Positions 34,887-44,111 of a stretch of DNA of 64,000 bases are shown in pieces. The position numbers were made by a program, and so were the translations under genes. Each line of letters opens with the position of its first letter. Positions within the stretch are counted from its first letter, which is position 1. Source of the DNA: Streptomyces narbonensis (lineage in GTDB: Bacteria; Actinomycetota; Actinomycetes; Streptomycetales; Streptomycetaceae); NCBI RefSeq assembly GCF_014649015.1, contig NZ_BMSF01000002.1, positions 310,001 through 374,000 of the forward strand. The letters run 5' to 3'. The notes beneath the pieces were generated by a model that did not search any database, was not told the DNA's origin, and worked only from the letters and a program-made list of their open reading frames with translations.

Positions 34887-36692
34887 GTGGCCGAGACCGT
34901 TCTCACCAACACCGGGCTCGACAGCTTCCTCGACGGAACGCCCGAGCGCCGCGACCCCGTCTTCACACGTGCCGCCGAGGCGGTCCTGGGACTGCTCGCC
35001 CTGCGCGGGGCGGACCGGCGCAGCGGGGTGCCCGAGCCGACGCCCGGGCTCGTGCGGCACCTCCTCGTGGAGGACCTTCCGGCGTTCGTGTACGCGGCGC
35101 CCGGCGACCTCGGCGTCTTCCCCGCCGTGCTCGGGGCGCTCGCCGCGCGGTTCGACGGAGGGCGCGGCGAGCAGGTCGTCGCCGTCGTCGCGGAGGCCGG
35201 GCCCGACTTCGAGCGCGCCATGAACGACCCGGGGAACCTCACCTGGCACCGCTGGTACGCCTCCCTCCTGCGGGCCTGCGGCACCGATCTTGCCGACCCC
35301 GACGACGTACGCCGCCGGCTCGCCGCCCTCGACGGCGCGCCGCTCCCCGCCGGCGTACGACGGGCCCATCTCATGGGCCGCACGGCCCTCGCCGACGTCC
35401 TGCTCTCCGAGGCGCTCACCCGGGCGTACGTACGCGACGCGGAAACCGCCCCGACCGCGGGGCCGCTCCTCAGCGACCACGACGTCGCCACCGGCATCGG
35501 GCAGGTGGCCGCCGCGCTCCTCGACCGGTGGACCGCCGCCGGGCTCGCCGAACAGCTCTCCGGGCCGTACGCCCGCTACGCCCCCGGCCCCGACGCCTTC
35601 CCCCACCTCGTCCTCGCCGACGCCCTCCTCGGCGAGCACCTCGACTACTACGGCGAGACCACCGCCCCCGTGCCCCCGCCGCCCGCCGTCGACGAGCCGG
35701 CCGACCCGGGGGCCGTCGAGGCGGACGCCGACGCGCTCTCCGCCGCCGTCGAGGCCCTCGCCGAGGAGGGCGGCCCCTACAGCGGCGAGGCGCCGCACCT
35801 GCTGTACGTCGTCTACCAGCGCGGCTGCTCCGCCGAGTCCGTCGCCCGCAAGGCCGCCGAGTACGAGGACTGGACCGTCGACCCGGCCGTGGAGGACCTG
35901 CCGGTGCCGGTGCCGGACGAGGCGCCGTCCGCGTACACGACCCCATCGCCGGAGGAGCTCGTACGGCTCCTGGGAGCCCCCGAGCTGACCGGGGCGGACC
36001 GGGAGCGGCTCACCGGGCCCGCCGGCGACCTCGCCGGGGTCGTCGACCGGCTCGCCGCCACCGGCCTCCTCTTCCGCACCGGCGACGCCTTCGGCCTCAC
36101 CCCGCGCGGCGCCGGAGTCCTGCGCTACCTCCTCGGCGTGCGCGGCATCGCCGCTCCCGCCGCGGCCGAGACGGCCGCCTGGCCCGCGTCGGCCCTGGTC
36201 GTCGCCGCCACCGGCTGGCCCGTGCCGTCCGCCGCCCGCGTCCTCGCCGACTGGCTCCACCTGCGCGCGAACACCGCCGAGGCCTGGTCCCAGCTGCTCG
36301 CCGCCCTCGGCACGGCCCACGCGGGCACCACCGACGCGGCCGCCGCCCGGGGCCTCCTCGCCGTCATCGACACGGCCTCCGCCCCGGCCGACGCCCTCCG
36401 CGGCGCCCTGCGCGACCCCGTGGTCGGCGAGTACGCCCACGAGGCCCTGCGCGCCAGGGGCGAGCGGGCGGACCACCTCCAGGTGCCCACCTCGGCGCGG
36501 GCACTCCACGTCCTCGACGGACTGCCCGGCAAGAAGGGGCCCCTGGAGTCCCGCCGCGCCGCCTTCGACGCGGCGGCGGCGGCCTGGCCCGGCGGCTCGG
36601 CCGCCCTGGTCCGGGCGATGACCGAGGCGGACCGCCACGAGACGGCCCGGGTCCTCGGCCCCCTCGGCATCGTCGGCGTCATTTCGCCGTGA
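34887..36692 (+). CDS. Large uncharacterised helical protein
   Basis: A 601-residue Ala/Leu-rich soluble protein with no recognised domain. N-terminal half: VLTNTGLDSFLDGTPERRDPVF, LVRHLLVEDLPAFVYAAPGDLG, RAMNDPGNLTWHRWYASLLRACG. A Pro/Asp/Glu-rich stretch near 265-370 is followed by a winged-helix-like segment (LTGPAGDLAGVVDRLAATGLLFRTGDAFGLTPRGAGVLRYLL). The C-terminal repeats resemble helical hairpins (HEAT-like). It starts at GTG 34887, perhaps leaderless. The gene is monocistronic; function unknown. Confidence 0.75.
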   Translation: MAETVLTNTGLDSFLDGTPERRDPVFTRAAEAVLGLLALRGADRRSGVPEPTPGLVRHLLVEDLPAFVYAAPGDLGVFPAVLGALAARFDGGRGEQVVAVVAEAGPDFERAMNDPGNLTWHRWYASLLRACGTDLADPDDVRRRLAALDGAPLPAGVRRAHLMGRTALADVLLSEALTRAYVRDAETAPTAGPLLSDHDVATGIGQVAAALLDRWTAAGLAEQLSGPYARYAPGPDAFPHLVLADALLGEHLDYYGETTAPVPPPPAVDEPADPGAVEADADALSAAVEALAEEGGPYSGEAPHLLYVVYQRGCSAESVARKAAEYEDWTVDPAVEDLPVPVPDEAPSAYTTPSPEELVRLLGAPELTGADRERLTGPAGDLAGVVDRLAATGLLFRTGDAFGLTPRGAGVLRYLLGVRGIAAPAAAETAAWPASALVVAATGWPVPSAARVLADWLHLRANTAEAWSQLLAALGTAHAGTTDAAAARGLLAVIDTASAPADALRGALRDPVVGEYAHEALRARGERADHLQVPTSARALHVLDGLPGKKGPLESRRAAFDAAAAAWPGGSAALVRAMTEADRHETARVLGPLGIVGVISP

Positions 36693-36719
36693 TCCGCGGG
36701 CCCGGCGGGAAGACCGGCG

Positions 36720-37865
36720 TCACCCCGCCGTGAGGTACATCCCCGAGGCTCCCGACCCCGCCGTGTTCCTGCAGCTGTGGTTCCCGGTGGGCCGGGCGTG
36801 GACGAGGGCGAGGCAGCGGCCCAGGGCCTGCTGGCCGTAGGCGTTCGGGTGCATCGACTCCTGGACCAGACCCTGCGTGCTCTGGCTGTCGATCCAGCGC
36901 GCCCACTCGCTCGTCGTCGCGGACGCCGGCACGGTCGACGTGACCTGCTTGCTCGCCTTCGCGCAGACCTCGCGACCCTGGAGGGCGTCCCGCAGGTCCA
37001 GGAACTGCACGCCCTTGGCCGCCGCGACGCCCTTCAGCCGGTTCGCGAGCTGCGGGACCAGGGAGTCCCGCGCCCAGTCGGCGTCCGCGTTCCAGAAGGG
37101 GCAGCCGCCGGTGTTCGTCCGGGTCCAGCCGCTCTCCGAGTAGCGGTTCTCGGAGGCGCGCGGGATGGGGGAGGGGTACGACTGGAGGACGATCCGGTAG
37201 TCCGACGCGGAGTAGCCCGCGCCCGTCATCACGGCCCGGATCTCGTCGACCGAGCGGCCGACGTCCGCCATCACGCCGTCGATCTTCGCGTCGACCTCGT
37301 CCTGCTGGTCGTCGTGGCAGTACGAGTACCAGACGATGTAGTCCTTCGCGCAGGTGGCGATGATGTCGGCGAAGCCCAGGTCGTTGCCGCCGATGGAGAG
37401 CGTGATGAGCTCGACGTCGTGCGAGGCGGCCACGGCCGCCAGCTGGTCGGCCTGCGGGGCCTCGCCCTTGTAGGCCTGGCCGCCCTGGGAGGCCCGGATG
37501 ACGTTGTCCGTGGTCGCGCCGGAGCAGGCGAGGTTGACGAGGGAGGAGGCGATCGCGCCGGCGCTCTTCACCTCGGAGACGTCCGAGCGGTGGCAGCCGC
37601 CCGCGGTGGCGCCGTACACCCGGGACGGGTCGTAACCGCTGCCCGTCCAGGCCCGGTCGGTGCCGGTGCGGCTGCCGGAGTTGGTCAGGCTGTTGCCCAG
37701 CCAGCGGCCGGCCTCGCCGGAGATGTAGCTGTCGCCCATGGCGACGACGGCGGTGGGGCCGCTGCCGGGGGACGCGTGGGCGGACGGGACGGCGACGGAG
37801 GCGAGCCCGGCGGCGGTACACAGAGCCAGGAATCCGCGCAGCGCACGGTGGGGGGTCGAAGGCAT
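36720..37865 (-). CDS. Secreted SGNH/GDSL-type lipase-esterase
   Basis: 381 residues with a signal peptide (MPSTPHRALRGFLALCTAAG ... AHA). Block I VVAMGDSYISGEAGRW carries the nucleophilic Ser, block III LSIGGNDLGFADI the oxyanion Gly/Asn, and block V ESMHPNAYGQ the catalytic Asp/His region. Several Cys pairs fit extracellular disulfides. It is likely an exported esterase or phospholipase. GCAGGAGC precedes the ATG at 37865. Confidence 0.9.
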   Translation of the reverse strand: MPSTPHRALRGFLALCTAAGLASVAVPSAHASPGSGPTAVVAMGDSYISGEAGRWLGNSLTNSGSRTGTDRAWTGSGYDPSRVYGATAGGCHRSDVSEVKSAGAIASSLVNLACSGATTDNVIRASQGGQAYKGEAPQADQLAAVAASHDVELITLSIGGNDLGFADIIATCAKDYIVWYSYCHDDQQDEVDAKIDGVMADVGRSVDEIRAVMTGAGYSASDYRIVLQSYPSPIPRASENRYSESGWTRTNTGGCPFWNADADWARDSLVPQLANRLKGVAAAKGVQFLDLRDALQGREVCAKASKQVTSTVPASATTSEWARWIDSQSTQGLVQESMHPNAYGQQALGRCLALVHARPTGNHSCRNTAGSGASGMYLTAG

Positions 37866-37989
37866 GGCTGTGCTCCTGCGGTATGCGGTACGCAGTGACG
37901 TGGGGGACAGCCGCCGGCCGGTGGCATGGCGGAATCTCGCACGCCCTGGCTTGTTACCGCTAGGTAGCTGCATATCTCGGTTGCGTCAC

Positions 37990-38013
37990 GTCACCTGTGA
38001 GGAGCCAGGTGAC
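37990..38013. promoter_or_regulatory. Inverted repeat upstream of the GDSL gene
   Basis: GTCACCTG-N8-CAGGTGAC, perfect 8-bp arms, 125 bp upstream of the secreted lipase start and on the far side of the aceB terminator. Possible operator; no known regulator matched. Confidence 0.35.
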
Positions 38014-38040
38014 CGGCGACACACGACACGGGAAAGGGCC

Positions 38041-38072
38041 CGGCCCCGGTGTCCGTGTGGACACCGGGGCCG
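38041..38072 (-). terminator. Hairpin terminator after aceB
   Basis: 14-bp stem CGGCCCCGGTGTCC with a GTGT loop, extended by GGGC/GCCC flanks, about 95 bases past the malate synthase stop. The minus strand continues with CCCTTTCCC. Confidence 0.75.
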
Positions 38073-38166
38073 AGCCCTGTCTCGGTGCGTCGCGCGGGGA
38101 GCGCGGGAGCTGTTCGGCAGCTGTGCGGGCAGCCGGATCAGCAGGTTCTTCTACGGGGTCAGGAGG

Positions 38167-39789
38167 TCAGCCGACCAGCTGCTCGTAGGCGGGGAGCGTC
38201 AGGAAGTCCGCGTAGTCCGCGTCGAGGGAGACGTGCAGCAGCAGGTCGTGCGCCTGCTGCCACTTGCCGGCCGCGAAGGCCTCCTCGCCGATCTCCGCGC
38301 GGATCGCGGCGAGCACCTCGGTCGCGACCTCGCGGGCCAGCTCGGGCGTCGCCGTCTTCCCGTTCTCGAAGACGACGCCGGCGTTGATCCACTGCCAGAT
38401 CTGCGAGCGCGAGATCTCGGCCGTGGCGGCGTCCTCCATCAGGTTGAAGATGGCGACGGCGCCGAGACCGCGCAGCCACGCCTCGATGTAGCGGATGCCG
38501 ACCTGCACGGCGCTGACCAGGCCCTCGTACGTGGGCCGCGCGTCGAGCGAGTCGATCGCGATCAGCTCGCCGGGCGCCACGGAGACGTCCTCGCGGAGTC
38601 GGTCCTTCTGGTTCGGCTTGTCGCCGAGGACGGCGTCGAAGGAGGCCATCGCGATCGGGACCAGGTCGGGGTGGGCGACCCAGGAGCCGTCGAAGCCGTC
38701 GCCGGCCTCGCGGTCCTTGTCCGCCTTGACCTTCTCGAAGGCGACCTTGTTGACCTCGGCGTCCTTGCGGGACGGGATGAAGGCCGCCATGCCGCCGATC
38801 GCGTGCGCGCCGCGCTTGTGGCAGGTACGGACGAGGAGTTCGGTGTACGCGCGCATGAACGGGGCCGTCATCGTGACCGCGTTGCGGTCCGGCAGGACGA
38901 ACTTGGCGCCGCCGTCACGGAAGTTCTTGACGATGGAGAAGAGGTAGTCCCAGCGGCCCGCGTTCAGGCCGGCGGCGTGGTCGCGGAGCTCGTAGAGGAT
39001 CTCCTCCATCTCGTACGCGGCCGTGATGGTCTCGATGAGGACCGTGGCGCGGACGGTGCCCTGCGGGATGCCGACGTAGTCCTGGGCGAAGACGAAGATG
39101 TCGTTCCAGAGGCGGGCCTCCAGGTGCGACTCCGTCTTCGGGAGGTAGAAGTAGGGGCCCTTGCCGAGGTCGATCAGACGCTGGGCGTTGTGGAAGAAGT
39201 ACAGGCCGAAGTCGACGAGCGCGCCGGGCACCGGGCGTCCGTCGAAGGTGAGGTGACGCTCCTCCAGGTGCCAGCCGCGCGGCCGCATGACGACCGTGGC
39301 CAGCTCGCCGGCGGGCTTGAGGGCGTACGACTTGCCCGACCGCGCGTCCGTGAAGTCGATGTTCCGGGTGTACGCGTCGATCAGGTTGACCTGACCGAGG
39401 ACCACGTTCTCCCAGGTCGGCGCGGAGGCGTCCTCGAAGTCGGCGAGCCAGACGCGGGCGCCGGAGTTGAGCGCGTTGATCGTCATCTTGCGGTCGGTCG
39501 GGCCGGTGATCTCGACACGGCGGTCGTTCAGGGCCGCCGGGGCCGGTGCGACCTTCCAGGAGTCGTCGGCGCGGATCGCGGCGGTCTCCGGGAGGAAGTC
39601 CAGGGTGGACGTACGGGCGATCTCGGCGCGACGCTCCGCCCGGCGGGCGAGGAGCTCGTCCCGGCGCGGAGTGAACCGCCGGTGCAGTTCGGCGACGAAG
39701 GCCAGGGCGGCCTCGGTGAGCACTTCCTCCTGACGCGGCAGGGGCTCGGCATCGACGACGGCCAGGGGGGACGGCGCTGGTGCGGACAT
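38167..39789 (-). CDS. aceB: Malate synthase A
   Basis: A 540-residue malate synthase condensing glyoxylate with acetyl-CoA. Hallmarks: LADFEDASAPTWENV, VMRPRGWHLEERHL, TVLIETITAAYEMEEILYELRDHAAGLNAGRWDYLFS (the signature R-D-H-x-x-G-L-N-x-G-R-W-D-Y), FMRAYTELLVRTCHKRGAHAIGGMAAFIP, and the catalytic Asp near LMEDAATAEI. With gcl it is one of two exits for glyoxylate from allantoin here. It carries the same operator pair as gcl and allB. GAAGGAAG precedes the ATG. Confidence 0.96.
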   Translation of the reverse strand: MSAPAPSPLAVVDAEPLPRQEEVLTEAALAFVAELHRRFTPRRDELLARRAERRAEIARTSTLDFLPETAAIRADDSWKVAPAPAALNDRRVEITGPTDRKMTINALNSGARVWLADFEDASAPTWENVVLGQVNLIDAYTRNIDFTDARSGKSYALKPAGELATVVMRPRGWHLEERHLTFDGRPVPGALVDFGLYFFHNAQRLIDLGKGPYFYLPKTESHLEARLWNDIFVFAQDYVGIPQGTVRATVLIETITAAYEMEEILYELRDHAAGLNAGRWDYLFSIVKNFRDGGAKFVLPDRNAVTMTAPFMRAYTELLVRTCHKRGAHAIGGMAAFIPSRKDAEVNKVAFEKVKADKDREAGDGFDGSWVAHPDLVPIAMASFDAVLGDKPNQKDRLREDVSVAPGELIAIDSLDARPTYEGLVSAVQVGIRYIEAWLRGLGAVAIFNLMEDAATAEISRSQIWQWINAGVVFENGKTATPELAREVATEVLAAIRAEIGEEAFAAGKWQQAHDLLLHVSLDADYADFLTLPAYEQLVG

Positions 39790-39913
39790 GAACTGTCACT
39801 TCCTTCAGCGAACTTCACGGGCGGTGCCAGGCGGCCGCCGGGCGTCGCGGGACGGCACGCAGTGCCGCAGGCGCCGAGATACGGCCGCGAGCGCCTCCGG
39901 AACTGGCAGGCGC

Positions 39914-39966
39914 TTCTGAACAGTGGATACTAGTTTCCTCATGGTGGAAGTTCAATGGTTTGTTGA
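39914..39966 (-). promoter_or_regulatory. aceB promoter with AllR-type operators inside the core promoter
   Basis: Minus strand: -35 TTGAAC (39950-39955), 17-bp spacer, -10 TAGTAT (39927-39932). One operator, TTCCACCATGAGGAA (39935-39949), lies wholly inside the spacer; the second, ATCCACTGTTCAGAA (39914-39928), covers the -10 edge and start site. Centres are 21 bp apart. An imperfect TCAACA-type element (39952-39966) overlaps the -35 as at uraD and catalase. Confidence 0.7.
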
Positions 39967-40022
39967 TGTCGAGATTCTCCGGATCGACACAACGTGGCGC
40001 TGCGTGCCACACCCCGTGCCGT

Positions 40023-40637
40023 TCACTCCAGGTGGGCCAGATCCGCCTCCGTGTCGATGTCATAGGGCTCGGCCACATCCGAACAGTCCACCGGGGTGAT
40101 CGCATCCCGGTGCGCGGCCAGATAGTCCCGCGCGCCCCGGTCGCCCACCGCCGTCTCCTCGATACCCGCCCAGCGCCCGGCGCCGAACAGCACCGGATGG
40201 CCCCGCTGTCCGTCGTACGAGGCCGCCGCCAGCGAATCGCGCGAGCGGTACGCGGCCCGGACCCGGCTCACCGCCTCCACCCCGATCCCCGGTTGGTCGA
40301 CCAGCAGGACGAGCGCCGCGTCCACCCCGCGCGCGTCGGCCGCCAGCGAGGCGAGCCCGGCCCGCAGTGAGGACCCCATGCCCTCCGCCCAGTCCGGGTT
40401 GTCCACCAGTACGCATCCGGGCAGCTCCGCCCGCTCCCGTACGGCATCGGCCGCCGCCCCGAGCACCACGTGCACCACCTCGCACCCGGCCCCGCGCAGC
40501 ACGCCCACGGCATGCTCGACCAGCGGCCGCCCCCGGTGCGTGAGCAAGGCCTTGGGCCGCCCTCCGAGGCGCCTCCCGCCGCCGGCGGCGAGCAGCAGTC
40601 CGGCGACGACGGGGCTTCGATCTTCTGTAGCAGTCAT
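40023..40637 (-). CDS. MobA-like molybdenum-cofactor nucleotidyltransferase
   Basis: A 204-residue NTP-transferase of the MobA/MocA family. The nucleotide loop is VAGLLLAAGGGRRLGGRPKALL, then LVDNPDWAEGMGSSLRAGL, LVLLVDQPGIGVEAV and YDGQRGHPVLFG. Members add CMP or GMP to molybdopterin for enzymes such as xanthine dehydrogenase, which would suit this purine locus even though that enzyme is not in the window. Start ATG 40637 rather than 40655. Divergent from the DUF5955-like gene. Confidence 0.85.
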   Translation of the reverse strand: MTATEDRSPVVAGLLLAAGGGRRLGGRPKALLTHRGRPLVEHAVGVLRGAGCEVVHVVLGAAADAVRERAELPGCVLVDNPDWAEGMGSSLRAGLASLAADARGVDAALVLLVDQPGIGVEAVSRVRAAYRSRDSLAAASYDGQRGHPVLFGAGRWAGIEETAVGDRGARDYLAAHRDAITPVDCSDVAEPYDIDTEADLAHLE

Positions 40638-40842
40638 GGGGACTGCATACCTCACGGGGCGGAATCACACGGTCGCCTGAATTCCGTCCACCAAGGGTGG
40701 CGCGCCGGGGTGGCGAAGGAGTTAACTGGCCCGCGACTCACGGCGCCCGGCTGCCGTACCGGGGGGTCGGCTCGGGGTGCTCGGAGAGTCCGGAGTGTTC
40801 CGAGCGGAGTTCTGCGCACAGTGTCGTGCGAGGGGGAGAACC

Positions 40843-41160
40843 ATGTTGCGAAGCGTGGGGCAGAGGCGAGTGACCGGCGACGGTGTGGACCCCAGGGTGA
40901 CCGAACTGCGGTTCGCCGTGTCCCGGCTCCGACGCGAACTGGCCGCACACCGGGTCGAGTTCGCCGACCGGGGCATCGCCGAGAACGAGCTCGCCGCGCT
41001 CGACGCCATGGCGCGGAGCGGCGACCCCGAGGTGCGGCGGCTGCGCCGCTCGCTGCTCATCGTCGCGGGCTCTGTCGGCTCCGTCAGCGCGCTGGCCGAG
41101 GGGCTCGCGGGCGTCCGCCGCGCCGTCGAGCTCTTCGGGCCTCCGTCGGCCGGGCAGTAG
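40843..41160 (+). CDS. DUF5955-like small protein
   Basis: 105 residues, charged and helical (VTELRFAVSRLRRELAAHRVEFADRGIAENELAALDAMARSGDPEVRRLRRSLLIVAGSVGSVSALAEGL), resembling the Streptomyces DUF5955 family as I remember it. RBS AGGGGGAGAACC. No enzymatic motif; function unknown. An isolated gene upstream of the DHA2 exporter. Confidence 0.65.
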   Translation: MLRSVGQRRVTGDGVDPRVTELRFAVSRLRRELAAHRVEFADRGIAENELAALDAMARSGDPEVRRLRRSLLIVAGSVGSVSALAEGLAGVRRAVELFGPPSAGQ

Positions 41161-41358
41161 ACCCGGGCGACCGGACGGTAGACCTCCGGGCAGGGGCCCG
41201 TCGGCGCGGCCGGCAGGCAGGCTCCGGCAGCCGGGGCCGACCGCAGTCCCGGCCCTTCCGGTGGCTCGGGCGCTTCCTTTCGGATGTGATGGCGGAGGGA
41301 GACTTCACCACTCCCGCCGCCGGTGGCCCCGGCGGCCAGGTCCGGCGAGGTGGCGACC

Positions 41359-43179
41359 ATGGGACGTTGGCGTGCTCTGATCGTGCTGGGGGCGGCCCAG
41401 TTCCTGATGGTGCTGGACACCTCCGTCATGAACGTCTCCATCAGTCAGCTGGTGGAGGACTTCGACACCGAGGTGACCGCGATCCAGGCCGTCATCACCC
41501 TGTACGCCCTGGTCATGGCCGCCTTCATGATCATCGGAGGCAGGTTCGGGGACATCCTGGGCCGTCGCCGCGTCTTCCTGATCGGCATGGCGGTCTACGG
41601 CCTCGGGTCGGCGCTGACCGCCGTCGCGCCCACCCTGTGGGTCCTGACCCTGGGCTGGTCGATCATCGAGGGGCTCGGCGCCGCCCTCGTGCTCCCCTCC
41701 ATGGCGGCCCTCGTCGCCGAGTCCTACCGGGGCCGCGACCGCTCCGTCGCGTACGGCGTCATCGGCGGCCTGGCCGGCGCCGGCATCGCGGTCGGCCCGC
41801 TGCTCGGCGGCTGGGTGACGACGTACCTCACCTGGCGCCTGGTCTTCGCGGGCGAGGTCGTGGTGGTGCTCGCCGTCCTGCTCATGCGGCGGGCGATCCC
41901 GGAACCGGCGCCGGTGACCCGGCGGCCCGGGCTCGACGTCGTCGGCGCCGTGCTGTCGGCGGCCGGCCTGGGCCTCGGCGTGCTCGGTGTGCTGCAGAGC
42001 AGCACGTGGGGCTGGGTGGAGCCGCGCAACCCGCCCTTCACCGTCCTCGGCTTCGCCCCCACGCTGTTCGTGATCGCGGCCGGAGCCGTGGTCCTCTTCC
42101 TCTTCCGTGCGTGGGAGGAACGGCGGGAGACGCGCGGGGCCGACCCCCTGGTCCACCTGGCCCTCTTCCGCAGGCCCACCCTGAGCGCGGGGCTGATGAC
42201 CCTGCTGAGCCAGAACCTCATCCTGCTGGGGCTCTTCTTCACCATCCCGCTCTACCTGCAGGTGGTGCAGGGGCTCGACGCCTTCGAGACGGGCCTCCGG
42301 CTGGTGCCGGTCTCCGTCACCATGCTCGCGGCCTCCCTGGGCGCGGCGAAACTCGGACGCAAGCTGGGCCCGCGGCGGATCGTGCGGCTGGCCCTGGTGC
42401 TGCTCCTCGCCGCCATCGCCTGGCTCCTCGGCACCATCGACCCCGTCATCGACGACGCCCAGTTCTTCTGGGCCATGGCGCTCCTCGGACTGGGCATGGG
42501 GCTGCTCGCCTCGCAGCTCGGGAACGTCGTGCAGTCCAGCGTGGGGGAGGACGAGCGCAGCGAGGTCGGCGGCCTGCAGTTCACCGCGCAGAACCTGGGC
42601 TCCGCGCTCGGTACGGCCCTCATCGGATCCATGCTGATCGGAGCCCTGGCCCAAGCCTTCACCGCCCAGGTCGAGAACGACCCGAGACTCTCGGACGAGG
42701 CGCGCGCGCAGACCAGCGTCGCCCTGGAGGCCGGGATCAGCTTCGTCCCCACCGACCAGGTCCGCTCGGCGGCGGAGAGCGCGGGACTCCCGCCGAGCGA
42801 GGTGGACGCCGTCACCGACTCCTACGCCTCGGCCCAGCTGGACGGCCTCAAGGCGGCCGTCCTCGCGACCGGGGGCATCACCCTGGCGAGCTTCCTGGTG
42901 ACCCGCGGACTGCCCGGGCCCGGCGGGAACGGCGGGGCGGGAGGCGCGGGAGGCGCGGGAGGCGCGAGCCGCGACCGGGGCGCCGCCGGCCCCAACCCGC
43001 CGGAGCCCGACCCCGACTCCCCGGAGCCGGGCCCCAACCCGCCGGAGCCCGACCCCGACTCCCCGGAGCCGGGCCCCGACCCCGACCCGCCGGAGCGTGG
43101 CCCCGGTCCGCCGGAGCGTGGCCCCAACCCGCCGGAGCCCGGTCCCGGCTCCCCGAAGCCCGGCCCCGCCGGCCCGTGA
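41359..43179 (+). CDS. DHA2-family MFS exporter with proline-rich tail
   Basis: A 606-residue 14-helix drug:H+ antiporter: LGAAQFLMVLDTSVMNVSISQL (motif typical of EmrB/QacA), GGRFGDILGRRRVFL (motif A) and GIAVGPLLGGWVT (motif C). After the last helix (GGITLASFLVTRGL) the final 80 residues are a Gly/Ala spacer followed by repeats such as PNPPEPDPDSPEPG. This tail is not part of the family and derives from in-frame DNA repeats. ATG at 41359; GTG at 41323 is an alternative. Substrate unknown. Confidence 0.88.
   Translation: MGRWRALIVLGAAQFLMVLDTSVMNVSISQLVEDFDTEVTAIQAVITLYALVMAAFMIIGGRFGDILGRRRVFLIGMAVYGLGSALTAVAPTLWVLTLGWSIIEGLGAALVLPSMAALVAESYRGRDRSVAYGVIGGLAGAGIAVGPLLGGWVTTYLTWRLVFAGEVVVVLAVLLMRRAIPEPAPVTRRPGLDVVGAVLSAAGLGLGVLGVLQSSTWGWVEPRNPPFTVLGFAPTLFVIAAGAVVLFLFRAWEERRETRGADPLVHLALFRRPTLSAGLMTLLSQNLILLGLFFTIPLYLQVVQGLDAFETGLRLVPVSVTMLAASLGAAKLGRKLGPRRIVRLALVLLLAAIAWLLGTIDPVIDDAQFFWAMALLGLGMGLLASQLGNVVQSSVGEDERSEVGGLQFTAQNLGSALGTALIGSMLIGALAQAFTAQVENDPRLSDEARAQTSVALEAGISFVPTDQVRSAAESAGLPPSEVDAVTDSYASAQLDGLKAAVLATGGITLASFLVTRGLPGPGGNGGAGGAGGAGGASRDRGAAGPNPPEPDPDSPEPGPNPPEPDPDSPEPGPDPDPPERGPGPPERGPNPPEPGPGSPKPGPAGP
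42989..43176 (+). repeat. Coding Pro-rich tandem repeat at the end of the exporter
   Basis: Imperfect copies of a unit beginning GGCCCCAACCCGCCGGAGCC, repeated in frame, encode P-N-P-P-E-P-D-P-D-S-P-E-P-G. Copies drift toward the 3' end (GERGPG-type variants). Likely length-variable among strains. Confidence 0.75.
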
Positions 43180-43267
43180 CGCTTCACCCGATTGGCCGGG
43201 CCGCCGTGCCGGTGCCGCCTGGCACGAGTTGGCTGGGAAGCAGGACACCGGAAGAACGGAACCTGCC

Positions 43268-43492
43268 ATGTACGAGATGCACATCGCTCCCGACGACTCC
43301 AGCGGCCTTCTGGTCTGGCACGTGATCGCCAAGGAGGCGGGCAACAGCCTCTGCGGTCAGAGCGTCGACCGCGACGCCGACGGGGTGCGTACCGACCGAC
43401 ACTGCCTGCCGTGCATGCAGTCCTTCCAGGACCTGATGGGCGCCCGGGCCGACTCGGCGGCCGCGGGCCGGACGGACGGCCTCACCGCCTGA
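43268..43492 (+). CDS. Small Cys-containing protein
   Basis: 74 residues: MYEMHIAPDDSSGLLVWHV, NSLCGQSVD and RTDRHCLPCMQSFQDLMG. The C-x17-C-x2-C arrangement may bind a metal. GGAAGAACGG upstream of the ATG. It overlaps the 3' end of the minus-strand response regulator by 11 bases. Conserved-looking but unnamed. Confidence 0.6.
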   Translation: MYEMHIAPDDSSGLLVWHVIAKEAGNSLCGQSVDRDADGVRTDRHCLPCMQSFQDLMGARADSAAAGRTDGLTA

Positions 43493-44111
43493 TCAGCCGC
43501 CGGGCCGTCGCCGCCGCCACGGCGGCCGTCCGTGAGTCCACGCCCAGCTTCGCGAAGACGTGGACCAGGTGCGACTTCACCGTCGCCTGGCTCAGGAACA
43601 GCGCCTTGCTGATCTGCTGGTTCGACAGGCCCTCGCCCACCAGCTGGAGCACCTCCAGCTCCCGCTTCGTCAGCGCCTCCGCCGGTGTGCGCATCCGGTC
43701 CATCAGCCGGTGGGCCACCGCCGGGGCGAGGGCCGACTGGCCGGCCGCCGCCGTCCGTACCGCCGCCGCCAGCTCCTCCGGCGGCGCGTCCTTCAGGAGG
43801 TAGCCGGAGGCGCCCGCCTCCACGGCCGCCAGGATGTCGGCGTCCGTGTCGTACGTCGTCAGGACCAGCACCTTCGGCCCGCCCGGCGCGGCCGTGATCG
43901 CCGCCGTCGCCTCCGAGCCGTGCATCCCGGCGCCGAACTGGAGGTCCATCAGGACCACGTCCACGCCCCCCGCGGCGGCCAGCTCCACGGCCCGCTCGGC
44001 CGTGGCGGCCTCGCCGACCACCGTGAAGTCCGGCTCCGTGTCCAGGACCGCACGCAGCCCCGCCCGTACCACCGGGTGGTCGTCGGCGAGGAGAAGCCTG
44101 ATGGTCGTCAT
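43482..44111 (-). CDS. NarL/LuxR-type response regulator
   Basis: 209 residues. The receiver domain has LLLADDHPVVRAGL, phospho-Asp56 in VVLMDLQFG, VLVLTTYDTDADI and YLLKDAPP; the C-terminal LuxR HTH is LTKRELEVLQLVGEGLSNQQISKALFLSQATVKSHLVHVFAKLG. It overlaps the stop of the kinase gene by four bases and is co-translated with it. The likely target is the ABC transporter divergent from the kinase. Confidence 0.93.
   Translation of the reverse strand: MTTIRLLLADDHPVVRAGLRAVLDTEPDFTVVGEAATAERAVELAAAGGVDVVLMDLQFGAGMHGSEATAAITAAPGGPKVLVLTTYDTDADILAAVEAGASGYLLKDAPPEELAAAVRTAAAGQSALAPAVAHRLMDRMRTPAEALTKRELEVLQLVGEGLSNQQISKALFLSQATVKSHLVHVFAKLGVDSRTAAVAAATARRLIRR

Noticed and set aside
41305..43344. 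679-codon antisense frame opposite the DHA2 exporter
   Set aside because: Gly/Arg/Glu/Asp low-complexity shadow, no start signal; the plus strand has clear MFS motifs.
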